Assembly (NCBI GenBank): GCA_963772955.1
Contig: CAVYZF010000006.1
Span: forward strand, 1 to 64,000
Direction of reading: 5' to 3'
DNA length: 64,000 bases
From: Gp6-AA40 sp963772955
GTDB taxonomy: Bacteria > Acidobacteriota > Vicinamibacteria > Vicinamibacterales > UBA2999
Part shown: in pieces, positions 1 through 9,200 of the stretch
Layout: every line of letters begins with the position of its first letter
How positions within the stretch are numbered: position 1 is the first letter of the stretch
Notes under the pieces: generated by a model
Told to the model about the DNA's origin: nothing
The model's input: the letters and a program-made list of their open reading frames with translations, nothing else
Database searches by the model: none
Translations under genes and position numbers: made by a program

Positions 1-930
1 CCCAGAGCGTGCAATGTTCCACGGTGATACGCTCGATGTTGTTGTTCGACCCCGCCAGATCCAAACCCTTGAGGGCCACGCAATCGTCGTCGGTGCGAAT
101 AAAACAATCGGTGATGAGGACGTCCTGCGAGTTGCACGGGTTAATGCCGTCGTCGTTCTGCACGCGCGAGCCGCAAAGCTTCACATTTCGGACGGTCACA
201 CCCTTGCTATGGCGGGGCACGATCGTCCAATGCGACGCGCCGCGAATGGTGATGCCGCTGACTTCGACATTGGTCCCGCGTATGGAAATCACGTGCGGCG
301 TCGGTCCTTTCCTCCATTCCCAATCCGAGCCGTCCAGAATGCCGCGCCCGGTAATGCGAATGTTCTCGCCTTCGGCAATGATGCCGCCCTTCACGACAGC
401 GCCGCCCGCGAGGTAAAGCGTCTGGTTGTTGGTCAGGGTGATCTTCCCGGCTGGTGAATGCCAGGACGGAAGTAAATCACTCCGGGCGTCTCCGGTGTGG
501 GCGGCGCCTCCTCGATCGGGTTCGCAAAGAGAAGCAGAGGAGCTTTCTTCCCGTCGGGTTCAATGCTCAGCTTGCACGGGCCAGGGAGAGAGACAACCAG
601 CGCGTTGTCGGTCTCCAGACGCATGGTCACGTTGGTTCGGGCCGGGAGGATAACGGTGTTGCGCAGCGATCGATTCGAGGTGATCCGCACGTCCACCGGG
701 CCCTGGACGTCGAAGTTGGCGAACGAATAGGCCCCACCGTAATCCCATTCCTTACCGGCGAAGGGCGGATCGAGCACTCGTGCGCTGTAGGTGGCCACGC
801 GCTCTTCTCCGATCTCAATCTGATACTCGGCCGAGAGGGGCTCGCCCTCCGGAGCAGGGTAAGTCACGACTCGGTTGGGCGCTGCGGACAGGCTGAATCC
901 ACAGAAGAGGAGGACAAAGGTGGCTTTCAT
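1..930 (-). CDS. GH28-like secreted glycoside hydrolase (partial, one frameshift)
   Basis: The N-terminal part (930 down to about 450) starts with a signal peptide (MKATFVLLFCGFSLSAAP) and reads into VIYFRPGIHQPG. One base appears to be missing in a G run near 450; in the next frame the protein continues as GKITLTNNQTLYLAGGAVVKG and then NDDGINPCNSQDV and RTDDDCVALKG. These are the parallel beta-helix and the paired-aspartate motifs of GH28 (polygalacturonase-type) enzymes, which cut pectin-like polysaccharides outside the cytoplasm by acid/base hydrolysis. The C-terminus lies beyond position 1. I chose the ATG at 930 because it gives a clean signal peptide; an earlier start at 1059 would put about 40 residues of non-leader sequence in front. 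The substrate is inferred from the family only; related beta-helix families such as GH49 are possible. Confidence 0.75.
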
Positions 931-1031
931 GTGCAGGGTTGGACCGTCGCTGACCAGGGCTGCATTCAATTGCAGAGGGTGGTCAAAACCTGGATTGGCT
1001 TTCTTCTGTCGGTTTTTTACGTTGGGCGAAG

Positions 1032-1289
1032 ATGACTCGGGAACAACTGGCGCGCGCATTGGCGATCAAACAACTTGGCCGCGAAGCCGCCTTGGACGTC
1101 TTGGACGACCGCGAGCTTGAGATCTTCTCGATCCTTTCGCTTGGGTACTCCTCCACCCAGATCGAGACTGAGTTTGGCGTGACACGGGCCGAGACGAAAC
1201 GCCTGAAGGCCAGCATCCAACGGAAGCTCGGACTCAGCACCGAGGTGCAGCTGCTCCAAGCCGCAGTTCGCCATCGGCAGCGCGGCTGA
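1032..1289 (+). CDS. Stand-alone LuxR-type HTH DNA-binding protein
   Basis: An 85-residue protein made almost only of a LuxR/FixJ C-terminal helix-turn-helix. LDDRELEIFSILSLGYSSTQI matches the family's first two helices, followed by a recognition-helix region (EFGVTRAETKRLKASIQRKLGL). There is no receiver or ligand domain, so it is either a free-standing regulator or the surviving C-terminus of a response regulator. It is divergent from the GH28-like gene and about 100 bp away, so local control of that gene is possible but not shown. The ATG at 1032 is the only good start. Confidence 0.65.
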   Translation: MTREQLARALAIKQLGREAALDVLDDRELEIFSILSLGYSSTQIETEFGVTRAETKRLKASIQRKLGLSTEVQLLQAAVRHRQRG

Positions 1290-1370
1290 GGAGTGCAGCG
1301 ACTCTCACTGTATGAACTGGCTGATCTGCAGATGGGCGGCTGCTATTTAGGGAGCCCTGCAAAGGGCACG

Positions 1371-2341
1371 GGGTCGGACCTGAGCAAGTCGTTGAGTAAC
1401 CGCTGCTTATCCTGCCTGAGAGGTGCCCTGGGGTGCCTTAGCGCTGTTTTCGCCCCGGCGATCTGGCTTGCAAGGGAACCGGTCGTTGGCAAATGCTGGT
1501 CTTGTGCCAAGGGCCAATCGCTATTTCGTTCCCGGCAAGCTCTACCATCTGACCCATCGTTGCCACGATCGCAGAGTTCCTCTTCAAGTTTGCCCGTGAT
1601 CGAAACCAGTACCGGCAGTTGCTCTGGAGCAGTGTGCGGGAGTTTCCCATCACCGTGTTTGCTTATTGCATCACGTCCAATCACACCCATGTCCTGGTCC
1701 GTTCAGAATCCGACACGGCAGTCAGCCAGTGGATGCAACAGCTCGAGGGCGAATTTGCCCAAAGCTACAACCGGCGCAAGCATCGGAGCGGCGCCTTCTG
1801 GGCCGACCGCTACCACTGCACGATGATTGAGGAAGGCCCGCATCTCTGGAATTGCATGGTCTACATCGATCTGAACATGGTCCGAGCCGGGGTGGTGGCG
1901 CATCCTGCCCAATGGCCGTGGTGCAGTTACAGCGAGTGGATGGGGCAGCGCCGCCGCTATGGGGTGGTCGATCGCAAGGAGTGCTTGCGAGTGCTGGGCG
2001 GAGCAAGTCTGGCAGAGTTCCGTGCCAACTACGATGCCCTGATCGACACCAGGCTGGCCAAGGACGTCGATGGCTCGAGAGCCGCAGTGGACCGAAAGCA
2101 TCGCGGTGGGCTCGCGAGCCTTTGTGGAGGCGATCGGGCAGACGGTGCACTCATCGGCAGCGGCTCGACTATTCCACGGTTGGGGAGAGTGTTTGGGTGC
2201 TGCGCGAGGATCTCCCGACGCCGTTCCGGGAAACGGCTTAGAAGCAACAATGACCGGGTCAAAATCGTCGCTAAGACCATCCAGAGGCCACTCGGCCGCA
2301 CTTAGCGACCTCAGCCGCAATGGCTTGCTCAGGTCCGACCC
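1371..2341 (+). mobile_element. RayT transposase unit bounded by an 18-bp perfect inverted repeat
   Basis: Positions 1371-1388 (GGGTCGGACCTGAGCAAG) and 2324-2341 (its exact reverse complement) flank the RayT gene. The core GGTC-N-GACC is also the core of the intergenic palindrome at 13892-13914. RayT proteins are known to be linked to REP-type palindromes, so these repeats are probably its recognition elements. Immediately right of the second repeat the sequence is AT-rich (GAATTTAAATTTA). Confidence 0.65.
1504..2241 (+). pseudogene. REP-associated tyrosine transposase (RayT, Y1_Tnp), frameshifted
   Basis: The protein starts at GTG 1504 (MPRANRYFVPGKLYHLTHRCHDR). This contains the HUH-like region at the start of Y1 transposases, although the canonical motif is not intact. 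One extra base near 1573 moves the frame to EFLFKFARDRNQYRQLLWSS and then VFAYCITSNHTHVLV, where HTH supplies the metal-binding HUH pair. FWADRYHCTMIEEG and YIDLNMVRAGVVAHPAQWPWCSY are the most conserved RayT blocks. A further shift near 2070 leads to PQWTESIAVGSRAFVE, and another leads to a C-terminus ending WVLREDLPTPFRETA at 2241. RayT enzymes make single-strand cuts at REP palindromes. With at least three frame changes, this copy is either dead or read poorly; given the error level elsewhere in the window it could still be intact in the cell. Confidence 0.85.
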
Positions 2342-2379
2342 GAATTTAAATTTACAGGCAAAGCGGGAGCGAACGGGGA

Positions 2380-2550
2380 ATGCATGCAGGCTGGAAAAGG
2401 CAGCTGATACCCGAGTTTGTGGCAATCATTCTCAAACAGGATCGTTTAAGCTCTACGACTGTTGTCGAGGAATTGACGAAGCTGTTCTCGGGGACCAAAA
2501 CGGGAGCACTGATCCAGGCTGAAACTGCACGGGCCAAACCTATGTCCTGA
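2380..2550 (+). CDS. Short hypothetical protein (56 aa) or 3' gene remnant
   Basis: ATG 2380 (preceded by CGGGGA) to TGA 2550 encodes MHAGWKRQLIPEFVAIILKQ followed by a serine/threonine-rich helix and a C-terminus ending AETARAKPMS. The amino-acid make-up is that of a real folded helical protein rather than a shadow frame. I do not recognise a family. It sits just right of the RayT inverted repeat and could be the tail of a gene cut by that element. Beyond it, 2551-2762 shows no convincing gene. Confidence 0.3.
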   Translation: MHAGWKRQLIPEFVAIILKQDRLSSTTVVEELTKLFSGTKTGALIQAETARAKPMS

Positions 2551-2762
2551 GGGGTAGCCCGTTTAAGGTGATTCCTATCCACCGTGCTCCCGCCACGGCC
2601 ATAATTCGCCAGCAACGTGGCCACTTTCATGGAAGTCTCGATCAAGCAGCTCCAGGAGGTTCACCCCCGATGCCATCCCTCAGCCAAGGACGCTTCCACG
2701 CCCGCCAGTGACGAAAAACAACTGAGCAGAGTCCGAAACCCACAGCTTAACTTTCGTGCTCC

Positions 2763-4019
2763 GTGGTCCTAAGTGTTACCGGCCGGATTGTTGCGCAGCA
2801 CGCTGAAGAAGCCGTGCTCCTTCGCAACATGCGCTCGGTCCTCGTCGGGGCACCTCACGTCAAGCTCGATCACCTTCGCCGGTTGGACAACCGACTCGCC
2901 GCCCACGTCGACGGACTGGCCGTTGCCGGCGAGCACGCCTGGCCGCATTGCGATGCGGCGCTTGCCGAGCCCTCGGGAAGCGTCGTGTTTACCGTGGCCG
3001 CCCGTGCCGTCGCCGACAAGCGACTGCGGCGACTGGACGATGCGATCTCGTTGGCGCAGACGCTTCCCAGCGTGGAACGTGGCTTGTTGTCCGCATTCGG
3101 CTGGCTGGAACCTGCTCAACTGCAGGGAGTGGTGTCCGAGTTGCTCAAGTCTCCCGATGCGTTCCGGCGCTTTCTCGGCATCTCTGCCTGTTCGATGCAC
3201 AGCGTCGATCCTGGGATCGCCGCGGCTCGATATTTTCAGGACGAGAGCCCGCTCGTCCGATCCCGTGCACTCCGACTGGCGGGCGAGCTGGGCCTCACTG
3301 AACTGGTATCCGCCTGCGTCGCGTCAATGAAGGACGATCATCCAGACTGCCAGCTGTGGGCAGCTGTATCTGCCGTGTTGCTCGGTAATCGAGGAAGCGC
3401 ACTCGAGATCGTCATGAACGCGGGGATGGCAGAGGGTCCTCGGCGAGCGCGAGCGTTCAGACTTGCACTACAGGCGATTAGCGTGGACGCGGTGCACGGC
3501 GTGCTGAAGGAGATCGCCAAAGACCCAGAGCAACTCCGCTGGCTGATCCACGGCAGCGGCCTAGCCGGTGACTCGACCTACGTGCCTTGGCTAATCAAGC
3601 ACATGTCGAATGACCAGACAGCGCGCCTCGCGGGCGAGGCGTTCAGCCTGATCACAGGTACGGACTTGGCGCTGCTGGACCTAGAACGCAAACCGCCGGA
3701 AAACTTCGAGTCCGGTCCAAACGACGATCCAGACGACCCAAACGTCGACATGGATCCCGACGATGGCTTGCCTTGGCCGGACGCGGAGCGCATCCAGAAA
3801 TGGTGGGCGGCGAACAGCAGTCGCTTCCAGCCAGGCACGCGCTACTTCATGGGAGCGCCCGTGACCCGCGCGCACTGCATCGACGTGCTGAAGAACGGCT
3901 ACCAGCGTCAGCGCATCCTCGCCGCGCACTATCTGTGTCTGCTCGACCCGGGCACGCCGCTGTTCAACACGAGCGCACCGGCATGGCGCCAGCAGCGACT
4001 CTTGGCGCAGATGGTCTAA
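2763..4019 (+). CDS. TIGR02270-family HEAT-repeat protein, type VI secretion accessory
   Basis: The 418-residue protein begins IVAQHAEEAVLLRNMRSVLV...LDHLRRLDNRLAAHVDGL, the family's diagnostic N-terminus. It continues with HEAT-like helical pairs (about residues 95-290, e.g. DESPLVRSRALRLAGELGL) and ends with an acidic linker and a second helical block. TIGR02270 proteins occur in type VI secretion loci of Proteobacteria; their exact role is not settled, and a scaffold or chaperone role is likely. It is the first gene of a tight plus-strand series (5-35 bp gaps). The GTG at 2763 is the best start. The reading frame is intact. No TssB/C, VgrG or PAAR gene is visible, so the rest of the system must be elsewhere. 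Confidence 0.75.
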   Translation: MVLSVTGRIVAQHAEEAVLLRNMRSVLVGAPHVKLDHLRRLDNRLAAHVDGLAVAGEHAWPHCDAALAEPSGSVVFTVAARAVADKRLRRLDDAISLAQTLPSVERGLLSAFGWLEPAQLQGVVSELLKSPDAFRRFLGISACSMHSVDPGIAAARYFQDESPLVRSRALRLAGELGLTELVSACVASMKDDHPDCQLWAAVSAVLLGNRGSALEIVMNAGMAEGPRRARAFRLALQAISVDAVHGVLKEIAKDPEQLRWLIHGSGLAGDSTYVPWLIKHMSNDQTARLAGEAFSLITGTDLALLDLERKPPENFESGPNDDPDDPNVDMDPDDGLPWPDAERIQKWWAANSSRFQPGTRYFMGAPVTRAHCIDVLKNGYQRQRILAAHYLCLLDPGTPLFNTSAPAWRQQRLLAQMV

Positions 4020-4024
4020 CCGAC

Positions 4025-4516
4025 ATGGTTCTCAACGAGGGCGTGCGGTTCGAGAACGTTGATCGTTCGGTGAAGCGCGCCTTCCTCCGTCCCCCGGAGA
4101 AGATGCTGCTGACGGCGCCCGTTCGGTTGTACAAGTGGACCAACCGCCCGCTCAGCGACGGATCGCGGATCACGCCGTGGTGGTCGTTCGTCGAGACGAC
4201 GCGGCTTCCCAGTGGCACCCTTGCAGAAGGCTTTCTCGTGTACGAAGAACGCGCAAAGCGACTCGGTCGGTCTCACCGAGAGTTCGCGCGCTCCAGGGCT
4301 GCCATCTCTGACCAGTTTGACAACACGATGTCGACGCTACTCATGGTTCAGATCCGTCAGCCGGTTTGGGGCTTTGCGGGACAAGCAAGCGGCCAGCGTG
4401 AGTTCGCCGACAGTCAGACCGATCTTGCGCACGTCTTTCTAATCGGTGGCGCCTATCAGGTGTGGGTGCCAGACCTGACGCTACACTACGTGAACCCGAT
4501 TCCCGTGGTTGGTTGA
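4025..4516 (+). CDS. Hypothetical protein of the secretion-effector cluster (163 aa)
   Basis: It starts 5 bp after the TIGR02270 gene and is probably translationally coupled. No signal peptide or membrane segment is seen. A basic, aromatic N-terminal block (APVRLYKWTNRPLSDGSRI, then TPWWSFVETTRLPSG) is followed by a helical region and a beta-rich C-terminus. I do not recognise the family. The arginine block and the WWSFVE segment loosely recall ADP-ribosyltransferase folds, but the R-S-E triad cannot be assigned with confidence. The position between an accessory protein and two likely toxic enzymes suggests an effector or adaptor. Confidence 0.5.
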   Translation: MVLNEGVRFENVDRSVKRAFLRPPEKMLLTAPVRLYKWTNRPLSDGSRITPWWSFVETTRLPSGTLAEGFLVYEERAKRLGRSHREFARSRAAISDQFDNTMSTLLMVQIRQPVWGFAGQASGQREFADSQTDLAHVFLIGGAYQVWVPDLTLHYVNPIPVVG

Positions 4517-4541
4517 CCGAGGGTCGCGAGAGTAAGCACCG

Positions 4542-4706
4542 ATGGCCACGAAGTACATCCTCGCCGCGTTGTCGGTCGTGTTCCTCGTCCTTGCGATCGC
4601 TCGCATCGTACGTGCAGGTACCGGTGCACATCCACAGAGCCGAACCTGGCTGATCATCGCGATCATCTTCGGCCTCGTCAGTGCCTGGCTCTTTTATCAA
4701 GGCTGA
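4542..4706 (+). CDS. Small two-helix membrane protein (54 aa)
   Basis: MATKYILAALSVVFLVLAIA forms a first membrane helix, a short polar stretch (RIVRAGTGAHPQSR) follows, and TWLIIAIIFGLVSAWLFYQG is a second helix reaching the C-terminus. It lies 25 bp after the previous gene and 3 bp before the next, so it belongs to the cluster. A two-helix hairpin next to hydrolase effectors could be an immunity protein or a membrane anchor; that is inference from position only. Confidence 0.6.
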   Translation: MATKYILAALSVVFLVLAIARIVRAGTGAHPQSRTWLIIAIIFGLVSAWLFYQG

Positions 4707-4709
4707 ACG

Positions 4710-5339
4710 ATGGGCGGACTTCCCCCGACACCCGCAAACGATCTCGGCGATCCGATCAGGATCGACCCGGCCACATCCGCACGTCTCGAATCGCCGACGC
4801 CAGGGCCCATCGGGCTCGACTCCAAAGGCGGAACCCCGAAGCAGACGCAGGCCAGCATGTCCGATCAGATCGTGGGCTTCGCTCGTCGGCAGCGGGGAGA
4901 CCGCGTTGGCGACGGCGAGTGCTTCACGCTGGCTGACAGAGCCTTGCGCAACGCCGGAGCACGCAGCGCCCGGGACTTCGGCGACGTCTCACCCAACGTC
5001 GATTATGTGTGGGGCGCGTCCGTGAATTTGTCGGACCTGCGCGCGGGCGACGTAATTCAATTCCGTGGCTACCGTTTCGACCGCGAGGTGGTCACCCACA
5101 ACGCCGATGGTTCCACGACGACAACCGATGATTTTCAGGAGCGCCCGCACCACACGGCGATCGTCGAGTCAGTCGGCGCGAACGGCGCGGTCACGGTGCT
5201 CGAACAGAACAGCCCGGACGGCTCCCCGGTCGTGCGCAATCAACTCTTCTTCTCGGGCGGCACCCGCGAGGGCGGCGGCCAGTCGACCACAATTACCGTG
5301 CAAGGGACGTTTTGGTTTTATCGTCCTCAGGCACGATAG
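4710..5339 (+). CDS. CHAP/NlpC-P60-like cysteine hydrolase, candidate secreted effector
   Basis: The 209-residue protein has a proline-rich, disordered first 50 residues and then a domain of CHAP-like layout: GDGECFTLAD with the presumed nucleophile Cys71, a strand-turn (NLSDLRAGDVIQFRGY), ERPHHTAIVESV with the presumed catalytic His147 or His148, and TVLEQNS with the third polar residue (Asn167). Such enzymes cut peptidoglycan peptides or amide bonds. No signal peptide is present, as expected for a cargo delivered by a secretion machine. A second in-frame ATG at 4857 would start right at the catalytic domain. The neighbouring M91 protease supports an effector role; direct proof is lacking. 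Confidence 0.6.
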   Translation: MGGLPPTPANDLGDPIRIDPATSARLESPTPGPIGLDSKGGTPKQTQASMSDQIVGFARRQRGDRVGDGECFTLADRALRNAGARSARDFGDVSPNVDYVWGASVNLSDLRAGDVIQFRGYRFDREVVTHNADGSTTTTDDFQERPHHTAIVESVGANGAVTVLEQNSPDGSPVVRNQLFFSGGTREGGGQSTTITVQGTFWFYRPQAR

Positions 5340-5373
5340 TCTCCTCCAGCCGCAACAACACCCAGGAGTCACG

Positions 5374-6222
5374 ATGGCGCAAGTGCAATACAAGCTGTAC
5401 AAGATTCAGATTGACGGCGCGCAGGACTACATCGCCGGTGTCACCACGTGCCTCGAACTGGTCGAGTCAGTTGCCGATGGGAAGAAGCTTCTCCAGGCGA
5501 TTACGACTCTTAGCCACCAGGTCTTCATCCAGGACACGGTGAGCGGAAACTCCTGCGGCGCGCAATCGTGGTCTGCCTTCCCCCCGCTGCCGGTCGCAAT
5601 CAAGGACAAGAATGCGGCGGGCTTTACGGCCGAACTGAAAGCAGCCTTGGACAAAGCCAAGTCCGGAGGCATCACGCTCGAGCACCTGGCTCGCCAGCTC
5701 GCCATGGGACTCTCGCCGGCCACGTACAAATCCGCCAGCAACGTGGTGCCGCCCACGCAGAAGAATCCAGCCCCCGCGGGATCGTCTCCGCAGGACATCA
5801 TGTTCAACGCGGGCCTCCAGACGGGAACCGCGATGTCCATCCTCCAGGACCTGATGGCAGGAAAGCGTGCAGTTACCAATCTCCCTCCCGACTGGGACTA
5901 CGAACTGCCGCGCGTGCTCCGCCCTTACCTGACACCCGGCGGCGGCGCGGCGTCAAAGGTCTCGTTCAATCACACCAAGACGTTCCACTGCACTGACGAT
6001 CCGGCGATGTTCAAGCGCCCGCCTGCGATCGGTCTCGCGCACGAGTTGATCCACGCGCTGCACAATTCCTCCGGGGTGAACCTTGCCCTGGTGAAGAAGG
6101 ACGGCGAGAACATCGAGGAGCTGATCACCACGGGCATGCCGCCCTACAACTTCGAAGAGCTGTCGGACAACAAGATGCGCAGCCAGTGGCCCCAATACCT
6201 GAACCTGCGGATGAACTACTGA
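5374..6222 (+). CDS. M91 (NleD-like) zinc metalloprotease, candidate effector
   Basis: A 282-residue protein with an AGGAG ribosome-binding site just before ATG 5374. Near the C-terminus RPPAIGLAHELIHALHNSS carries the zinc motif H223-E224-x-x-H227, followed by GENIEELITTG (candidate third zinc ligand Glu248 or Glu249) and a conserved DNKMRSQW segment. This order (AHELIHA, EE-TTG, ENxxR-like) is that of peptidase family M91, whose known member NleD is a type III effector that cuts host JNK and p38 kinases. The N-terminal half (about 200 residues) has no recognised domain and may be the delivery region. No signal peptide is seen. A delivered toxin is the best guess; the target is unknown. Confidence 0.7.
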   Translation: MAQVQYKLYKIQIDGAQDYIAGVTTCLELVESVADGKKLLQAITTLSHQVFIQDTVSGNSCGAQSWSAFPPLPVAIKDKNAAGFTAELKAALDKAKSGGITLEHLARQLAMGLSPATYKSASNVVPPTQKNPAPAGSSPQDIMFNAGLQTGTAMSILQDLMAGKRAVTNLPPDWDYELPRVLRPYLTPGGGAASKVSFNHTKTFHCTDDPAMFKRPPAIGLAHELIHALHNSSGVNLALVKKDGENIEELITTGMPPYNFEELSDNKMRSQWPQYLNLRMNY

Positions 6223-6241
6223 CGCGTCGCCTCGCAGGGAT

Positions 6242-9200
6242 CTATCGCGAGGGCGGGTGGTAGGCGAAGTTCGAGACGAACAGCTCTTCGTTGCCAGGCA
6301 TGAAGAATCCAAATCGCCCGTTCGCCAGCGGTCGCGCCGAGGCCGGCCGCTCCCAGGTATCGAGCGGTCGCCACGTCGTGCCATCCAGGCTGTACTGCTG
6401 CACGACGCGCGAGTTCGACACTTCGGTGCTCAGGTGGACGAATGGAACGTTCGTTGGGATGCGATGTTCGGCACGCAGGATGCTGCTCGGCACCGGGTTG
6501 CCGCTCACCAATTCCGACCGGTAGAAAGAATCCTTGTCCAGTTGCAGCATCACGTAGTTGGTGTTGTCAATGAAACCGACAGTCCACGTGAGGCGCGCCC
6601 CGCTCGAGAACGGGTTCCCGCTCTGATCGAGCCTGATCGTGAATGTGAACCTGCCGTTGGAGTTTCTGCGCTCGTAGATCACCATCGCTCCGCCACGGCG
6701 GGTGTACCAGTTGTCAGACTTGGTCCACGTGGTCAGATCGAATCCTTCCATGCCGGCGGCGATGTTGCGAAGGTTGACAGTACGTGAGGTTCCGCCCGCC
6801 ACGGTCAGCGTTTGCAACGTCGGGATCCCTGAAGGTCCCCTGGCTGCGATCTCGTACGTGCCATCGGACAGCGGGACTTTTCTGCCGCCGGTGAACGTCT
6901 GAATCGCCTGCCCTCCCTGCGAGATCGTGATCTGGGTGTCGGTATCGGCAACGAGGTCGATTGTGGCGTCGGTGCGGCGCAGCCCGACGTCCGTACTCGA
7001 GAGTACGAGGGTCTGACCCGCGGCGAACTCCCGTGTGATGGTGGCAGGCGCGAAGCCGCGCATCGAGACGCTCAGCGTGTGCGGACCAGGACTGATACCC
7101 GAGTAGGAGAGCGTGCCGACCTGGTCCACCGTTCCGATGGCGGCGCCGTCGAGCACAACCTCTGCGCCAGCCGGTAATTGCTGAAGGACGAGGCTCGCAG
7201 GCGCTGGGGCTGGCGGCGTGGCTTCCGGAATGGCCGCGGGGGGTGCCGGGACGTCGACAGGAGTCGGAACAGGAGCGGCAGGAGTCTCGACGGACACGGT
7301 CTCAGACTCGTCAGGTGTGCGCATCACCAGCACTGCGACGACGACAACGACGACCGCAGCGGCGACGGCTGCCCACACGACGGGTCGCGAGAACGAGCGG
7401 CCGGTTGGAGGCGACGGCTCGGTGGTTCTCTTCGGAGCGGGGACGATCTCCGTCGTCTGCGCAGACGCCGGTTCCTCCGCTGGCGTGGGCAGAGGGGTTG
7501 ATTTTCGCTCGGGCACCAGTCTCGTTCGGTCAACCGAATGAGGAGGTGGTGGAGATGGTGGTGGTGCGGCCGCCGCCGCTGCGCGATGCAATTCCTTCCG
7601 CAGTGTTTCGGCGATCGCAACGAGGCCGGCGTCCCCTGGATACGCCGCCAGCCCGTTTTCGACTTCCTTCAACGCACCGGTGAAATCGCCCGCCGCCTGC
7701 AGCCTGCGGGCCTGTGATGCGATCTGCGGGACGAACTCTTCTCGTTTGCGATCGAGCGCCTGCGCGCGCAGGCTCCGCGCGAGTGTGTGATTGGCATCGA
7801 GCTCCAGCGCACGATCGGCAAATGCCTCGACAGCGCGCCAGTCGGTGTTCAGGCTCTCTTGCGCGCGCGTGACGAACAGATCGCGCAGCGTGTTGCGGAC
7901 AGCCGTGCGGTCATCGAGCTGGAGAGCGATCTTCAACAGGTCGACGCCCTGTTCGAATCGTCCCTGCGCGCACAACTGCTTGTCCCTCTGCCACGAGTTC
8001 ATCTGCGCGCGCGGTCTTTTCCTTCCCCTGGCGCGCCAGGCTTCGCAGCTCGACGAGCTCGGCATCATCGGGAAACTCGGACTCGCGCCATGTCGAGCAG
8101 TTCGTCCGCACGGGCGTAGTCGCCGGTCTCGAGCTGCCCGTCGATCTGGCGTATCCACCGTGCCCGTGCCGCATCGCGACCCTGTTGCTCGAGGCGTTTC
8201 CGCAATCGCTCCCGTTCGAACGCAAGGCCGGGGTAGAGGCTGTAGATCGTGCTCAAGGTGTCGAGGTCGCCGATCGCCTCGGCGATGTGGCCGCCTGCTT
8301 CATGGACTCGGGCGCGCTCGACGATCGAGTTCACCAGGTTGCGCTTGTCCTCCAACGCAGTCGGCAAGACGCCGGAAGTGATCGTCATCGGGGTATTCGG
8401 CAACCGCCTCCCGCACGAGGTTGACCTTCGCGTCGAGGTCGGGCTCGCTCTCGAGTCGTCTGTCGATATCGGCGATGTAGGCCGAGAGCTGCTGCCGTTG
8501 CTGCTCTTCGATGTCGAACTTCAACGCCTGGAACAGTGCGTGCCCGGCGTAACGGTCGAGAAACTGCTGGCAGATCTGCAGCGCCGGCGTGAACCTGCGA
8601 TCGGCGAGCTGACGCTTGGCTTCGGCGTACGCGTTGTTGATCGCGTCGTGCTCCGAACGAATCTTGTCGTAGAAGGTCTGATAAGCGCCTGCGGCATCTG
8701 GCGAGGTGGCGTCGGGCGCTTTGTGATCCAGATCGAGGACGAGCCGCATCCGGCTGAGGGCCTGGCTGACCTCGCCGTTCTTCCAGGCGTTGACCGCGGC
8801 CTGGTAGAGTTCGACTTTCTCCTGTCGCAGCCTGACGTATTCCTGTTCCTCGATTTCGATGGCCTTGAGCAGCTTCGTCGCGCGCGAGTCTTTGGGACGC
8901 AGAACGAGTGCATTCTGCAGCGCTTCACGTGCGTGACCGTATGAGTGGTTGCTGACGTGCTGTTGCGCCAGCTGGATCCATTTGTCGATCTGCCGATCGC
9001 TTCGCCGGTCGTCGATCTTGCTCTTGAGGCTGAGCGCGACGACGTTGGTGGGATCGAGGTTGAGGACCTCCTGCAGCTTCGAGAGCGCGAGCGGATCTTC
9101 ATCCTCCTCGTAGCGCGCCCTGGCGCTCTCGAGCAGTTGAGCAATCGTTCGTTGTCGACTGATCTGATCGATCTGCGTGCGCAGCAGGGTGATCTGCGGG

